A stretch of DNA of 6,207 nucleotides from Thermoprotei archaeon ex4572_64 (lineage in GTDB: Archaea; Thermoproteota; Thermoprotei; Thermoproteales; Thermocladiaceae). Shown here in pieces: positions 4,935 through 6,207 of this stretch; the first letter of the stretch is position 1, and each line of letters opens with the position of its first letter. The stretch lies in assembly GCA_002254895.1 (NCBI GenBank), contig NJDF01000052.1, positions 2,705 to 8,911 on the forward strand, given 5' to 3'. The notes beneath the pieces were generated by a model that was given only the letters and a program-made list of their open reading frames with translations, made no database searches and was not told where the DNA came from. The position numbers and the translations under genes are program-made.

Positions 4935-5699
4935 CTAAATTATCTGTTCTGATCTCAAAAATACGGTTTCGATGTTGAACTTTTCTCTTAATAGTCTTGC
5001 TAAGTTTCTAACTCCAAATACTTCACTTGCATAGTGACCCATAACTATAACATTTATTTTCTCATCAATTGCGTAAACTTCACAATCCTCTCTGAACTCA
5101 CCTGTCATAAATAGATCAACTTCTCTCTTTGTAAACTTCTTAATGAACTTAGCACCAGCACCTGAGATTATAGCTATTCTCTCAACCCTATCTAGACCAT
5201 ACTTGAGCAGTATGGCTTTTTCGTTAATCTTACTTTTAACTTCCTTATAGACATCATATATACTTACTTTATTATTGCATAATGCTACCACACCTATGGG
5301 TATATTTTTCTCATAAATCCAATCGATTATATTTAGATTAAGAACTTTAGCAATACTTACATTATTACCAATCTCTACATGCGCATCGAGTGGTAAGTGG
5401 TATGCGAGTACTGAAATATTGTTCATCAAAATTTTTCTTAATTTCTCTTTAAAACTTCCTACAATTCTCTTAACACCATTCCTTCTAGTAATTATTCCGT
5501 GATGAGTTATCAATACGTTGATCCCACCTCTAACAGCTTCATCAATTATACTATTAGTGATGCTCACACATGTGGCTACTTTACTTACAGTATATTCACC
5601 CTCAATTTCCAAGCCATTGACGATAGGATCGATTTCTTCAAATTTGTCAATATCTAAGTATCTATTTAAAAAGTCTACAAGTTCATAGAGCTTAATCAC
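4935..5699 (-). CDS. Nif3-like dinuclear metal centre protein (YbgI/NIF3 family)
   Basis: This 254-residue cytosolic protein of full family length has the metal-binding signatures in order: LITHHG (His66, His67), AYHLPLDAH (His101, Asp105) followed by GNN, and near the C-terminus MTGEF (199-202) and MGHYASE (His222, Glu226). Family members form toroidal hexamers binding two metal ions per subunit. Their physiological reaction is unsettled; the label 'GTP cyclohydrolase 1 type 2' is used in databases but is not well supported. The start is GTG (5697-5699), giving MIKLYELVDFLNRYL, which matches the family's N-terminal helix. A TATA-like box lies 25 nt upstream, so the mRNA is probably leaderless. 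Its 3' end faces the mscS-like gene. Confidence 0.93.
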   Translation of the reverse strand: MIKLYELVDFLNRYLDIDKFEEIDPIVNGLEIEGEYTVSKVATCVSITNSIIDEAVRGGINVLITHHGIITRRNGVKRIVGSFKEKLRKILMNNISVLAYHLPLDAHVEIGNNVSIAKVLNLNIIDWIYEKNIPIGVVALCNNKVSIYDVYKEVKSKINEKAILLKYGLDRVERIAIISGAGAKFIKKFTKREVDLFMTGEFREDCEVYAIDEKINVIVMGHYASEVFGVRNLARLLREKFNIETVFLRSEQII

Positions 5700-5720
5700 A
5701 ATTTATGTTAAACTATGCTT

Positions 5721-5728
5721 CTTAAAAG
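5721..5728 (-). promoter_or_regulatory. TATA box of the nif3-like gene
   Basis: On the minus strand CTTTTAAG is centred about 25 nt upstream of the GTG start at 5699. This spacing matches the other leaderless promoters in the window and supports the GTG start. Confidence 0.5.
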
Positions 5729-5737
5729 ATTTACTTA

Positions 5738-5762
5738 ATTACTTAAGCTTAGATTAAGTAAT
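5738..5762. promoter_or_regulatory. 9-bp perfect inverted repeat, candidate operator in the divergent intergenic region
   Basis: ATTACTTAA (5738-5746) and TTAAGTAAT (5754-5762) are perfect complements around a 7-nt spacer, GCTTAGA. A third copy of the half-site, TTACTTAAT (5731-5739), abuts it on the left, so the half-site TACTTAA occurs three times in 32 bp. It sits just upstream of the nif3-like gene's TATA box and ahead of the transglutaminase-like pseudogene, where a dimeric regulator could act on either. Alternatively it is only an AT-rich hairpin. Confidence 0.4.
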
Positions 5763-5803
5763 AGTTTTTAGTTAAGGCATTCTACTCAAAAATACTGAGC
5801 TAC

Positions 5804-6207
5804 ATGTTTAGACTACCTCGTATCTACATCATATAATTATACTTCTTGCCCTTGCCATTCTACTCTCAATTACTATCTATGGTCATGAAAGTACACTATG
5901 CACTAATGTCTGCGATTTTGAAGATGTACTTAAATGTTCACTTCATAGAAACTTCATAACTATTGTAGGTAAGGTCATTTACGGTAAGTATAAACCTTTA
6001 GATGTAGTTGATGCTGTTTGAAGAACTTTACAGTGGATTGATAAGAATATTAAGTATGATTATGAAAAATACTTCAGAGTAAAGCATGGAGAAAGAGTAT
6101 GTGTAAGAGACGTTCTAGATATACTTACAGAGAAGAGAGCAATATGTACAGAATATGCAATAGTCACAGTAACTGCATTACTGTATGTTAATATATCACC
6201 TATATAC
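5804..6207 (+). pseudogene. Secreted transglutaminase-like protein, broken by a frameshift and a stop codon (3' end outside window)
   Basis: ATG at 5804 opens a frame reading MFRLPRIYII that stops at TAA 5834-5836. One frame over, the sequence continues as a classic signal-peptide core, IIILLALAILLSITIYG, then a cysteine-containing region (STLCTNVCDF), KVIYGKYKPLDVVDAV, an in-frame TGA (6019-6021), and RTLQWIDKNIKYDYEKY to the window end. RAICTEYA (Cys codon 6145-6147) matches the catalytic-Cys motif of transglutaminase/papain-like domains, and the WI.KNIKYDYEKY block precedes it as in archaeal members. The frame with the signal peptide has no ATG, GTG or TTG start of its own. Two lesions, a net 1-nt shift between about 5820 and 5840 and the TGA, point to a decayed gene; sequencing error could explain one. 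TGA is an ordinary stop in this genome, as it ends the mscS-like gene. Confidence 0.75.

Noticed and set aside
6019..6021. TGA as selenocysteine or a recoded sense codon in the transglutaminase-like gene
   Set aside because: Selenocysteine is not expected in this kind of archaeon, the residue is not a family Cys position, TGA ends other genes here, and a separate frameshift already breaks the frame.
1..6207. CRISPR array, insertion sequence or tRNA-targeting att duplication
   Set aside because: No regularly spaced repeats, no transposase and no second copy of the tRNA-His 3' end within the window, so the insert does not look like an integrase-type element.

Overview
The window looks like the chromosome of an AT-rich, hyperthermophilic archaeon, most likely a Thermoproteota (Desulfurococcales/Ignisphaera-like) lineage. 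The reasons are a TiaS gene (an archaea-specific tRNA modification enzyme), a tRNA interrupted at a bulge-helix-bulge (BHB) splice motif, TATA/BRE-like boxes centred 25-28 nt before start codons (mostly leaderless genes, no clear Shine-Dalgarno sequences), and a GC-rich tRNA in an AT-rich background. The placement is inferred from these traits; no species can be named from the sequence alone.

Layout. 1-300 (+): C-terminal part of a dCTP deaminase/dUTPase-family gene, overlapping tail-to-tail by 18 bp with tiaS (283-1566, -). 1628-2986 (+): tRNA-His(GUG) whose two halves are separated by 1283 bp. The 5' half ends at position 37 (1667) and the 3' half resumes at position 38 (2951). The insert ends fold into a textbook BHB followed by a 19-bp GC-rich helix. 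Almost all of the insert is filled by coding sequence on the opposite strand: a 341-codon LAGLIDADG-like gene (1687-2712, -), preceded by an overlapping 55-codon frame (2709-2876, -). 3086-4057 (+): a second, apparently intact two-motif LAGLIDADG endonuclease gene, 99 bp beyond the tRNA. 4121-4843 (+): a short MscS-type mechanosensitive channel. 4935-5699 (-): a Nif3-family dinuclear-metal protein. 5804-6207 (+): a secreted transglutaminase-like gene with a frameshift and an in-frame TGA, running off the window.

The centre of interest is the tRNA-His locus. It can be read as a giant ORF-containing intron, roughly ten times longer than usual archaeal tRNA introns, whose ORF is antisense to the tRNA. 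It can also be read as a tRNA gene caught in the act of splitting: the 3' half has a good TATA box (2893-2900) about 26 nt upstream of the first base of the complementary leader, which is the arrangement described for trans-spliced split tRNAs. Two LAGLIDADG proteins with a similar first motif region lie inside and just beside this one tRNA, which suggests that homing-endonuclease activity shaped the locus. The remaining genes (dcd, tiaS, mscS, nif3-like) are ordinary housekeeping or membrane genes and do not form one pathway with the tRNA locus.
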